From JBFMGD01 sp040751775 (lineage in GTDB: Bacteria; Bacillota; Dethiobacteria; DTU022), in the NCBI GenBank assembly GCA_040751775.1, contig JBFMGD010000074.1, positions 1 through 7,473 on the forward strand: a DNA stretch of 7,473 nucleotides, read 5' to 3'. Under the pieces are notes generated by a model. That model was given only the letters and a program-made list of their open reading frames with translations, did not search any database and was not told where the DNA came from. Every line of letters begins with the position of its first letter. Within the stretch, counting starts at the first letter, position 1. Made by a program: the position numbers and the translations under genes. This document shows, in pieces, positions 1 to 7,056 of this stretch.

Positions 1-93
1 TGCTCCGGTTTAGTTGTGTTTACCAGAGCACTAATTAGGGAGTGGGCCTTGTTTTACCTGCACTACCATTTGCAGGTGGACGACTTTTCGTGA
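1..93 (+). other. Possible 3' end of an unrecognised reading frame, entering from the left edge
   Basis: Frame 1 is open from the first base for 30 codons and stops at TGA 91-93. The translated end reads REWALFYLHYHLQVDDFS. The stretch is rich in aromatic residues and matches no family I recognise. The downstream open frame (100-450) lies in the same frame, only 6 nt after this stop. The two pieces could therefore be one gene broken by a nonsense codon, or the tail of one gene followed by another. The start lies outside the window. Thirty codons is too little to prove coding by itself. Confidence 0.25.
56..77. repeat. Perfect 7-bp inverted repeat (hairpin)
   Basis: ACCTGCA at 56-62 and TGCAGGT at 71-77 are exact reverse complements separated by an 8-nt loop. 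No T-run follows on the plus strand, so it does not look like a rho-independent terminator in that direction. It lies inside the short open frame at the left edge. It could be a chance palindrome or part of a site belonging to sequence outside the window. Confidence 0.4.
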
Positions 94-99
94 CCATTT

Positions 100-450
100 A
101 TGCGGATTTTATACTGGCCGCTAACAGCAGGAAGAAGGTATGTTGAAAAAAGTTTCTTCCCCTGTGCATTACTTATATGTAAACCTATAAAATCGAATAA
201 TCTATTAGAGGCCCCTTCTACTGAATTAATTTACTATCATTATTCTGATAAATTCGAGATTAGATTCCAAAAACCACAGTCTTTTTCGCCAAAGCACGTG
301 ATATCTAAAACCTGTACCACTTCCGGGGACATTTACTCCGGTCAGCTTAGTGTATCGGGTAAAAAGCTAAATTTTGAGTCGCTTTATACAACGTACAAAG
401 TACTAACTCTTGTCGCTGAAGAAGACATTTTTAAAAAGAGGTTCGTTTGA
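100..450 (+). CDS. Hypothetical protein, 116 aa, AT-rich, no recognised family
   Basis: An open frame of 116 codons runs from ATG 100 to the TGA at 448-450. I do not recognise the product. The protein is basic, with many aromatic and beta-prone residues in the second half (for example ELIYYHYSDKFEIRF), and has no clear signal peptide, transmembrane helix or catalytic motif. No Shine-Dalgarno sequence lies at a useful distance before the ATG: the only GGTGG-like run, at 75-80, is about 19 nt away. That weakens the case for an independent gene. In its favour, such a long stop-free run is unusual in DNA this AT-rich (17 of 60 bases are G or C at 181-240). The same frame is also open upstream, apart from one TGA at 91-93, so this may be the 3' part of a larger broken gene. 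It converges on radC, with 18 bp between the two stops. Confidence 0.35.
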   Translation: MRILYWPLTAGRRYVEKSFFPCALLICKPIKSNNLLEAPSTELIYYHYSDKFEIRFQKPQSFSPKHVISKTCTTSGDIYSGQLSVSGKKLNFESLYTTYKVLTLVAEEDIFKKRFV

Positions 451-468
451 GGTTTCACGTTGTTAATT

Positions 469-1128
469 TTATAATTCGTTATGCTCTAAGAAACTGTAGT
501 AGCCCTTCCGGTTGAAAATGATGTGATCGAGCAGTCTGATTCCGAGGGTTTCGCCTGCTGCCTTGAGCTGCCGGGTGATCTCATGGTCTTCCTTGCTCGG
601 GGTTAAGCCGCCGGCGGGATGGTTGTGGGCGATGATGATGGCCGTTGCCCGGTCGGTAATAGGGTCGGCGAATACCTCGCGGGGGTGAACCTGGGTCTTG
701 TTAACCAGGCCGACCGAGATGACACGGGTGGCGATTACTTCGTTGGCACCGTTTAGAGAAATGCAAAGAAAGTATTCCTGCTTGCGATCCGCAAAGTGAC
801 TGATCAGCGGGAGCACGTCGGCCGGGAAAGAGATCTTTAAACCTTCGGGTCTGATGCGGCGGCGGGCGAATTCGAGGGCGGCGGCGATCAACGCCGCCTT
901 CGCCGGTCCCACTCCCTCGATCTTCTGTAGTTCATCAAGGTTCAGCTTCTCATTGCCGGTATCCAGCATCTGCAGGATGCGGCCTGCCACGGCAAGCACG
1001 TCGCGGCCCTTTATTCCCCTGCCCAGGAGCACGGCCATTAATTCCAGGTCCGACAGTGCCGCGGCGCCCTTCTTCATCAGCTTTTCGCGTGGCCGGTCCG
1101 GCTTCGGGATGTCGGCGATGCGTTTCAC
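469..1128 (-). CDS. radC: RadC family protein (HhH plus JAMM/MPN domain), last gene of the hsd operon
   Basis: This is a full-length RadC of 219 aa, the usual size for the family. The N-terminal region carries the family signature DRPREKL (residues 11-17). It is followed by a helix-hairpin-helix around residues 67-86 (KIEGVGPAKA), a non-specific DNA-binding element. The C-terminal JAMM/MPN domain shows the exact metal-binding pattern H168-x-H170-x7-S178-x2-D181 in HNHPAGGLTPSKED, preceded by the conserved HPREVF (148-153). The active site therefore looks intact. The biochemical role of RadC is unsettled. The old recombination-repair name is doubted, and the fold belongs to zinc isopeptidases and proteases. 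The start is GTG at 1128, overlapping the hsdS stop by 4 nt (GTGA), with only a weak AAGG 10 nt upstream. Expression by translational coupling to hsdS is therefore likely. This start preserves the conserved N-terminus. No terminator hairpin is visible after the TAA stop. A role beside the restriction enzyme is inference from position. Confidence 0.95.
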   Translation of the reverse strand: MKRIADIPKPDRPREKLMKKGAAALSDLELMAVLLGRGIKGRDVLAVAGRILQMLDTGNEKLNLDELQKIEGVGPAKAALIAAALEFARRRIRPEGLKISFPADVLPLISHFADRKQEYFLCISLNGANEVIATRVISVGLVNKTQVHPREVFADPITDRATAIIIAHNHPAGGLTPSKEDHEITRQLKAAGETLGIRLLDHIIFNRKGYYSFLEHNEL

Positions 1129-2654
1129 GGTTTTCCGGCCTTCTTCCTTCGCCTGGCCGGAAGTCGCCGCCCGCGTCCGGCAGCCCGCAGCTCCGCCTCC
1201 CGCCTGGCCCGCTCCTCCCGGATCCGCGCCAGCAGCACCGACGCAGGTTCGTCATCGGGGTTCTGGGGTACGAGTTCACCCCGGAAGGCCTTGGCCAGTA
1301 CGGACTGCATCAGCTTCTCCACATAGGCCCTGGCTTTCTGATAGCGGGCTTCAATCCGGTCGGCCATCTCAAAGAGCGCCTCCACCCGGCGGACGATTTC
1401 GTGTTGTTCTTCGAGGGGGGGCAGAGGAATTGGAATGCCTAGAAGTTCTTGCGTTTTTATTCCGTCACGTGTTACACCATGGTTAATTTCCTTCAAAAAC
1501 AATGGTGTTGATTTTGCCCCTTTGATAACATAAAGGAAATAGTCAATAGCAATCCAATTCGGAAGGCGTAATCGCATTATATGATAGTTTATTAATGCAC
1601 CTTCGAGTTCTTCAGTTACTTTGGCTGCTTTGCCAACAGTGCCCATTCTAGAAAACAACAAATCATCTTTTTTTACTTTATAACGGCTAAGTTCATCAGC
1701 TTTCTGTTGGCTGACAAACAGTGCTTTTTCTAATAATAAACCCGCATCCTTAAGACACCCAATCGTTATAACCGGAACACCTGCCTTTTGAAAATCGTCC
1801 TTTCTAAGTGTTGTTCCAAATGGCCCCGTCAAAACCAATTGCTCTTCACCGTGGAATTCAATTAAAAAAGTCCATTCCCACGAAGATGGTATCTCATATA
1901 GCACAACTTTCTCAAAGTTTTCAATGGCAGAATACACATTAATAGACTTTTGGCCATACCACCGCTTACGCAAGCGTTCATATCGAATTCTCTTTAATAA
2001 TTCTGACGCCCGTTCCATATCTAGGTTCCTTTCGCGCCAATCGGCGGTTAGGCGGCCGGAGCAGGCGGCGGCCAAAACCGACTGGCGAAAGCGTTTGAGA
2101 AGCGCCGGAATCCTGTCCAACCTTTCCTTGCAATTATTTATTTTTGTCAGCAGCTGTTCCAATTTCAAAACAATGCGTCGTTGCTCTTCTAAAGGTGCAA
2201 TGGGCACCGGGACTTTCTTTAGAACCGTTTGGCTAATATTGGCTTGTGTCCCCCCTTTACCCAAATTCAAAAGGTCCTTGCGTATATTTAACAGGAAATA
2301 AAAAAGGTATTTATTATCTATACCTTTTTCAATAGCCGTCGTAAACGCAATCGCTTGGTTTGTTGCACATTCAATTCCGGCTATTCCTAATTTACCTATG
2401 CTGCCATACATTGCAATCAAGATAGCGCCTTTGGGAACCAATTTTGCGTTACTTTCCAACAAACCTAATTCCGTAATTGTTTTTGCTGATTCTGCAACTA
2501 TTCCATCATTTAAGTCACTAATTACTAACCATGGTATGTCACCACCATAGTATTTGGATTCCGAAGTTTTTGGTGTTCCTCCTGAACCCCAAAAAGCAAC
2601 ATCATCCAAGTTACCCCAAGACCAACTTTGTGGAATGCTCCATAGCTCAAACAT
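1125..2654 (-). CDS. hsdS: Type I restriction-modification specificity subunit HsdS
   Basis: HsdS is the DNA-recognition subunit. It sets the bipartite target for both methylation and cleavage by binding HsdM and HsdR. Counting from ATG 2654 it has 509 aa, normal for a two-domain HsdS. The layout is target-recognition domain 1 (about 5-150, with GSGGTPKTSESKYYGGDIPW), a central conserved helix region (about 154-230), target-recognition domain 2 (about 255-410), and a second conserved helix region (about 413-480). The two helix regions are an internal repeat: PLEEQ at 154 and 413, and QSVLA at 191 and 450, each pair 37 residues apart. The C-terminus is an Arg/Lys-rich tail. The start is ambiguous. 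ATG 2669 would overlap hsdM by 23 nt. ATG 2654 overlaps by 8 nt and has GGGG at 2664-2667, 9 nt upstream, so I prefer it. The target-recognition DNA is far more AT-rich than the conserved parts. The recognised sequence cannot be deduced. Confidence 0.95.
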   Translation of the reverse strand: MFELWSIPQSWSWGNLDDVAFWGSGGTPKTSESKYYGGDIPWLVISDLNDGIVAESAKTITELGLLESNAKLVPKGAILIAMYGSIGKLGIAGIECATNQAIAFTTAIEKGIDNKYLFYFLLNIRKDLLNLGKGGTQANISQTVLKKVPVPIAPLEEQRRIVLKLEQLLTKINNCKERLDRIPALLKRFRQSVLAAACSGRLTADWRERNLDMERASELLKRIRYERLRKRWYGQKSINVYSAIENFEKVVLYEIPSSWEWTFLIEFHGEEQLVLTGPFGTTLRKDDFQKAGVPVITIGCLKDAGLLLEKALFVSQQKADELSRYKVKKDDLLFSRMGTVGKAAKVTEELEGALINYHIMRLRLPNWIAIDYFLYVIKGAKSTPLFLKEINHGVTRDGIKTQELLGIPIPLPPLEEQHEIVRRVEALFEMADRIEARYQKARAYVEKLMQSVLAKAFRGELVPQNPDDEPASVLLARIREERARREAELRAAGRGRRLPARRRKKAGKP

Positions 2655-4065
2655 TACTATTTTCCCCATTTATCTCGATTAAGCTAAAAATCTCCCTCAA
2701 TTCATCCACCGCCGCTTCCAGCTCGGTCACGGCCTCCGCGACCAGGTCCTGGGGTTCCGGCAGTTCATCCGCGTCTTCCAGGCTACTGTCTTTCAGCCAA
2801 GTGATATCGAGCTTGTAATTCCGGTCCTTGATTTCGCTGATGTGAAATTTTCTGAAACGCCCTTCTTCACCCGGATCGGTTCTCCGGCTCTGGCCGTTGG
2901 GGTCGGCGCCGTAGCACCGTTCGAACTCCGCAAAGTGTTCCGGGGTCAAGGGACGTTCCTTTTTGGTTATCGCAGGAATATTGGAACGGGCGTCGTAAAT
3001 CCAGACGTTTTCCGTGGGCAAACCCTTTTGAAAAAAGATTACGTTGGCTTTAATACCCGGGCTGTACGGGGTAAAGGTACCGCGCGGCAGCCGCAAAATC
3101 GTGTGCAGGTTGCAGTCCTGCATCAGGATTTCAAAAACCTCGGCCGCCTTCCCTTCGAAAAGGCAGTTATCCGGCAGCACCATAGCGACACGGCCGCCGG
3201 GTTTGAGGATATTCATTACGTGCTGGACGAAGTTGAGCTGCTTGTTGCTGGTTTCGATGGTGAAATCGTCCCGCTCCGGCGCCTGGTTCGCCCCTTTGGT
3301 GCCGAACGGGGGGTTGGTGAGGATGCAGTTGTACCTCTCGCCGCGGTCCGGCTCGTAGATGGAGTCGCCGAGGTGGATTTTTGCCTCCAGCCCGTGCAGG
3401 AAAAGGTTCATCAGCGCCAGCCGCCGCGGCCGCGGCACCAGGTCCTGCCCGTAATAGGTATCGGTTTTTATCCGCCTGAAATCCTTCCGGTCCAGCGCCC
3501 CGCCCGTGACTTCCATCAGCCACTCGTAGGCGCACACTAAGAAACCTCCGGTGCCGCAGGCCGGGTCGCAGATGGTGAAGTCGGGCGCTACGCGCGGGTC
3601 CGGCTTCATCACCCGCACGATTGATTTTATCAGCACCCGCGGCGTAAAGTACTGGCCGGCTCCTTTTTTTCCCTCGCTGGCCGCCTTCTCTAAAAGACCT
3701 TCGAAGCAGGCGCCCTTGACGTCAATATCCATCGCGGACCATTCTTCCTCGTCAATCAGTGTGATCAAGCGTTTAAGGTTCACGGGATTGTTAAAACGCG
3801 AGGCGGCCTGGGTGAAGATGTCGCCTAAAATACCCGGAACTTCACGCAATCTGCGAAGGATATCGGTATAATGGTCGGTCAATTCCGTGCCGGATTTGTG
3901 CTTCAGGCTGTCCCAGTCACAACCCTGGGGGATCGCAACCCCTTTTTCGTCGGCCATCTTCAAAAAAAGCAGATAGGTAAGCTGCTCTATGTAATCGCCG
4001 TAATCAATCCCGTCATGGCGCAGGGTATGACAAAAGCCCCAGAGCTTGTTTACTATATCGGACAT
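2647..4065 (-). CDS. hsdM: Type I restriction-modification DNA methyltransferase subunit HsdM
   Basis: HsdM transfers a methyl group from S-adenosylmethionine to N6 of adenine in the target chosen by HsdS (M2S complex). It is also part of the restriction complex with HsdR. The 472-aa protein is a normal length. An N-terminal helical domain (about 1-125, HsdM_N type) precedes the N6-methyltransferase core. That core shows GQYFTPR at 137-143 (motif X region), the SAM-binding motif I DPACGTGGF at 167-175, and the catalytic motif IV NPPFG at 251-255, the [ND]PP[FYW] form typical of adenine methyltransferases. The catalytic residues look intact. ATG 4065 has a GAAAGGGA ribosome site at 4073-4080, 7 nt upstream, overlapping the hsdR stop, so the two genes are 14 bp apart and co-transcribed. 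The last ~16 codons switch abruptly to AT-rich composition that continues into hsdS. Confidence 0.97.
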   Translation of the reverse strand: MSDIVNKLWGFCHTLRHDGIDYGDYIEQLTYLLFLKMADEKGVAIPQGCDWDSLKHKSGTELTDHYTDILRRLREVPGILGDIFTQAASRFNNPVNLKRLITLIDEEEWSAMDIDVKGACFEGLLEKAASEGKKGAGQYFTPRVLIKSIVRVMKPDPRVAPDFTICDPACGTGGFLVCAYEWLMEVTGGALDRKDFRRIKTDTYYGQDLVPRPRRLALMNLFLHGLEAKIHLGDSIYEPDRGERYNCILTNPPFGTKGANQAPERDDFTIETSNKQLNFVQHVMNILKPGGRVAMVLPDNCLFEGKAAEVFEILMQDCNLHTILRLPRGTFTPYSPGIKANVIFFQKGLPTENVWIYDARSNIPAITKKERPLTPEHFAEFERCYGADPNGQSRRTDPGEEGRFRKFHISEIKDRNYKLDITWLKDSSLEDADELPEPQDLVAEAVTELEAAVDELREIFSLIEINGENSNV

Positions 4066-4079
4066 GAATATTTCCCTTT

Positions 4080-6767
4080 CTATGCCGCTACCGCTGCGTT
4101 AATCTCGGCCAGAAGGGTTTCGAGCTGCCCCTCAAAAACCTTCTGTGCCCTGCCCAAGCCGCCGTGCCGTTCAAAGATCGGCGCAACCTCAAAATCGTCC
4201 ATATCAATGGTAAGATTCTGAATCACATGCTGGCGGATCAGATCAAGCCACTTCAACTGCTCTTTGTTAAACGGCTTGCCGGCCGTTACTTTCTGTATCG
4301 CCCGGCTTACCCTTTCCGCAGCGGTAAGTATCGGTTCTTCCTCGCGGGCGGCGTGTTTCACCATCGAAATGATGTCGGCGACAGCCTTGTTGTAAACCAG
4401 CCGGTGCGCTTTTTGAAGCTCCCGCTCCGGAAACTTGTTGCGGGCCAGTTTTCTTCGCAGTTCCGTCAATACCCCCGTGTTCCATTCCCGCGGCCTTTCC
4501 AGCAAGATGCGGATGGCTTCTATCTGCTCAGGATTCTCTTTAACGAACCGCGCGAAAGCCTCAAGGTAATCCTCCGGTTTTTGATAGTCACTGCCGACGT
4601 GGATCATAACCTCGGAGGATACGTCGTCTATCACCTCATATCCGATTAAGAAGGACCGCTTCGCCCGGGGATAATCAAGCAATAAGTCTTGAAACTCTTT
4701 ATTACGGAGCAATTTCATGGTGTTGGTGAAGTCTTCCTTGATTCTTTCCCGGAGTTCGCCGGCAAATCTGCCGATATCACCATCTGGAATGTATACGGCG
4801 AACTTTTCGCGGGCTTCCCCGCTCATATCCCTTTCGATGCGGTGCAAGCGCCGGATAAGAACCTTGACGTTATAGTCCCGGTCAATGTTTTGGTAGATGT
4901 TTTCAATAACCTGGGACAAAGGAACCTGGTCTTTTTGGAGCGGCTCAATATGGAAATCGGTGGTGTTTTTGAAATACTCGAACAGGGTGCCGTCGAAACA
5001 ATCAAAGATGGTGAAATGGGTCTTATTTATTTCCGGGCACCGGCGTGTCCCCCTGCCGAGCATCTGCACCCAGAGGATGCGCGACTTCACCGGCCTCAGA
5101 AGAACGATAAATTCAAGCGCGGGAATGTCCACCCCGGTGCTTAACATATCCACGGTAACGACAATCTTAGGGTTGGGCCGGTTTCTGAACTCGCGGATCT
5201 TTTGCAGCGGACGGTCCACGTTGGGGTTGCCGGTGATCTTTTGGACAAAGTCATCCCCCCGCCCGAATTCGTCCCTGCAGATAGCAACAATCTGGTCGGC
5301 GTGGGATGTATGCGGCAGATCGTTTACAGCAAATATCAATGTCTTGGGGAAACGGCCGTACTCCTGCTCGTATTTATAGGCGTACTGCGCGATTTCCCGG
5401 ATGATCTTGCGGTTGCTTTCCGGAGCTGTAATCTTTTCCTCAACCTCCGCAGCCGAAAACTCCCTTTCGTCTTCCAGGTGGTCGTAAGTCACGGCGCCGG
5501 TTTCAGTGTCAACGATACCGACCTGTTCGCCTTCTTTTAAGAAGACGCCGTTAAGCCTGACATTCGATCTTATCCGCACCGCCTCGTAATCCACCAGGTA
5601 CCCGTCGCGAACCGCTTGATCCGTCGTATAGCGGTAAATAACCTCGTTGAAAAGGGCAAGGGTATGGGCCGCGGGTGTGGCGGTAAGGCCGATCTTAACG
5701 GCATCGAAGTATTCCAACACGCTGCGCCAGACGCTGGTCTCTTTGGCCGTGTAGCCGCGGTGGCATTCATCGGCGATGATGAGATCGAAGGCGTGAATGG
5801 GAATATCTATCTTTTCCGCGTCCCCTTCGTCGTCCGGATCGCTCATACTCTGGGGAAAGGCGTTCTCCCACCCGAAGAGGTTGACCGCCATCCGCTGGAT
5901 GGTAGAGACATAAACAAAGGTATGCGCCGGCTGCGGTGAGGTAAGGTAGGCGGCAGGCAAAACCTGGGGATCGAAAGGCTCCTTATCGTCAAAGTCCTCC
6001 CTGCGGAACCGCTGGCTGTAAACCTCGTATTCCTGGTTGAATTTATTTCCTTTCGGAGTGTTAAACGAGGCAAATTCGCGGACAGTCTGGGCGGCCAGGG
6101 CCCGCCGGTCAACCAAAAACAGTATTCTCTTTGCAGCTTTCGATTCAAGCAGGCGGTAGATGAGTGCCGCGGTGGTATAAGTTTTACCGGTTCCCGTAGC
6201 CATAGCGATCAGCATCGTTCTCTTACCGCCGGTAACGGCCGATTCCGCGGCGGCGATCGCCTCTTTCTGGTAGTAGCGCAACCTTTCGAGGTTAATCGGG
6301 TTATTTTTCAGCCATTCAAAGCCTTTCAGCCTGTTACTGCTGGAAAACTCCTCAAGGGCGTCCGCCGTGTGAAAATCCGCGATGGTGCGGCGGATATTCT
6401 TCTCGTCTCTCACGTCAAGAAAGTAAATCACTTCGCCGTTAGTCGCGTATAAAAAGGGAACCCGGTAGCCCTGCCAATTGCCGGTGCCGTCGAAGGCCGT
6501 CCGGGAATAGCGTTTCGCCTGCTCCAGAACATTCTGAGGCCCGACCGTTACTTTTTTGGCCTCGATAATTCCCAACAGCTTTCCTTTCACGAAAAGGGCG
6601 TAATCGGCAGGACCGCTCGCGGTGGGATACTCCTCCACGGCGTGGTATTGCAGAGATGAGGTATCCAACCCGTCGCGATATTTTATAATTTCCCACGGTT
6701 GGTTTAATGCTCTCAGCCTGCTGTCGATTCGCTTCTTTCGCGTCTCCCACTCGCGCTCACTAAGCAT
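4080..6767 (-). CDS. hsdR: Type I restriction endonuclease subunit HsdR (EcoEI-like)
   Basis: HsdR is the motor and nuclease of the Type I enzyme. It pumps DNA using ATP and cuts unmethylated DNA far from the recognition site. From ATG 6767 it has 895 aa, complete. The N-terminal nuclease domain shows a PD-(D/E)XK arrangement, PADYALF (D55) followed by IIEAKK (E69, K71). The superfamily 2 motor follows: Walker A ATGTGKT at 190-196, DECH box at 333-336, LTATP at 361-365, and the arginine-finger motif QMLGRGTR at 568-575. The C-terminal part (about 780-890) resembles the EcoEI R C-terminal domain, suggesting a Type IB-like enzyme. All motifs look functional. The frame can be read from TTG 6788 (902 aa), but AAAGGAG lies 9 nt upstream of ATG 6767 and nothing suitable precedes the TTG, so I chose the ATG. 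It is the first gene of the operon and ends 14 bp before hsdM. Confidence 0.97.
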   Translation of the reverse strand: MLSEREWETRKKRIDSRLRALNQPWEIIKYRDGLDTSSLQYHAVEEYPTASGPADYALFVKGKLLGIIEAKKVTVGPQNVLEQAKRYSRTAFDGTGNWQGYRVPFLYATNGEVIYFLDVRDEKNIRRTIADFHTADALEEFSSSNRLKGFEWLKNNPINLERLRYYQKEAIAAAESAVTGGKRTMLIAMATGTGKTYTTAALIYRLLESKAAKRILFLVDRRALAAQTVREFASFNTPKGNKFNQEYEVYSQRFRREDFDDKEPFDPQVLPAAYLTSPQPAHTFVYVSTIQRMAVNLFGWENAFPQSMSDPDDEGDAEKIDIPIHAFDLIIADECHRGYTAKETSVWRSVLEYFDAVKIGLTATPAAHTLALFNEVIYRYTTDQAVRDGYLVDYEAVRIRSNVRLNGVFLKEGEQVGIVDTETGAVTYDHLEDEREFSAAEVEEKITAPESNRKIIREIAQYAYKYEQEYGRFPKTLIFAVNDLPHTSHADQIVAICRDEFGRGDDFVQKITGNPNVDRPLQKIREFRNRPNPKIVVTVDMLSTGVDIPALEFIVLLRPVKSRILWVQMLGRGTRRCPEINKTHFTIFDCFDGTLFEYFKNTTDFHIEPLQKDQVPLSQVIENIYQNIDRDYNVKVLIRRLHRIERDMSGEAREKFAVYIPDGDIGRFAGELRERIKEDFTNTMKLLRNKEFQDLLLDYPRAKRSFLIGYEVIDDVSSEVMIHVGSDYQKPEDYLEAFARFVKENPEQIEAIRILLERPREWNTGVLTELRRKLARNKFPERELQKAHRLVYNKAVADIISMVKHAAREEEPILTAAERVSRAIQKVTAGKPFNKEQLKWLDLIRQHVIQNLTIDMDDFEVAPIFERHGGLGRAQKVFEGQLETLLAEINAAVAA

Positions 6768-6776
6768 ATGATCGGT

Positions 6777-6783
6777 CTCCTTT
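6777..6783 (-). promoter_or_regulatory. Ribosome binding site that fixes the hsdR start
   Basis: Read on the minus strand the bases are AAAGGAG, a near-ideal Shine-Dalgarno sequence 9 nt before ATG 6767. It lies inside the extended frame that begins at TTG 6788, which has no such site. This supports the 895-aa form of HsdR. Confidence 0.7.
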
Positions 6784-6808
6784 GCCAAGCACGGAAGCAG
6801 TTATCATA

Positions 6809-6838
6809 AAATTACCATACGTCGAGCGGTTAGTTCAA
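6809..6838 (-). promoter_or_regulatory. Weak candidate promoter for the hsdR-hsdM-hsdS-radC operon
   Basis: On the minus strand TTGAAC (6838-6833) is followed after 18 nt by TAATTT (6814-6809), with TG one base before the latter as in extended -10 elements. Transcription would start near 6802, about 35 nt before the hsdR ATG. The -10 matches the consensus at only half its positions. A better -10 (TATGAT, 6808-6803) lies just downstream but has no -35 at the right distance. The promoter is likely in this AT-rich patch, but its exact boxes are uncertain. Confidence 0.25.
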
Positions 6839-7016
6839 GTTTTCGCTGATGGAATAGATGGGTGATCATTCCTTGAGGTCATAGGCCCAAGAGTATTTGA
6901 ATTCAGGGTTATAAAGAAGTCACCCGTTCTATGCGAGTGGTGCTCTTAAGGCAATCCTTGTCATTGGGCTGAATCAAAGAGCAGCCTGTGCATCCCCCAA
7001 ATTTGTGTTTCCGCGG

Positions 7017-7047
7017 TTGCCTGTCACGTCAATGGGCGTGATATACT
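7017..7047 (+). promoter_or_regulatory. Candidate sigma-A type promoter for cobO, with extended -10
   Basis: TTGCCT (7017-7022) and TATACT (7042-7047) are separated by 19 nt, slightly long. TG at 7039-7040 makes a perfect extended -10 (TGATATACT), which can compensate for poor spacing. The predicted start is near 7054, leaving a leader of about 124 nt before the cobO ATG. The TATACT box matches the consensus at five of six positions. No operator is recognisable around it. Confidence 0.5.
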
Positions 7048-7056
7048 TAAGCTGCG

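Noticed and set aside
91..135. Selenocysteine recoding of the TGA at 91-93
   Set aside because: Only a 4-bp stem (GCGG with CCGC) with a 12-nt loop can form just downstream, not a convincing bacterial SECIS, and no selenoprotein family is recognised.
140..190. A 16-codon reading frame starting at ATG 140 after AGGAAGAAGG
   Set aside because: It is very short, lies inside a longer open frame and has no recognisable product; the purine-rich run is as likely chance.
440..480. Bidirectional terminator between the convergent frame at 450 and radC
   Set aside because: The stretch is AT-rich, but only a 4-bp all-A/T self-complementary run can form, which is not a credible terminator stem.
854..1486. 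A 210-codon plus-strand open frame opposite radC and hsdS
   Set aside because: It lies antisense to two strongly supported genes in GC-rich DNA where long spurious frames are expected. Its translation is Pro/Arg/Ser-rich low-complexity sequence with no recognisable domain.
1405..2200. Phase-variable or invertible hsdS
   Set aside because: The two PLEEQ/QSVLA conserved regions are similar as protein but not near-identical as DNA. There is no second hsdS copy, no invertase gene and no simple-sequence tract in the window.
2842..3540. A 232-codon plus-strand open frame opposite hsdM
   Set aside because: It is antisense to the conserved methyltransferase core and is explained as a shadow of hsdM codon bias; it has no ribosome site or family motif.
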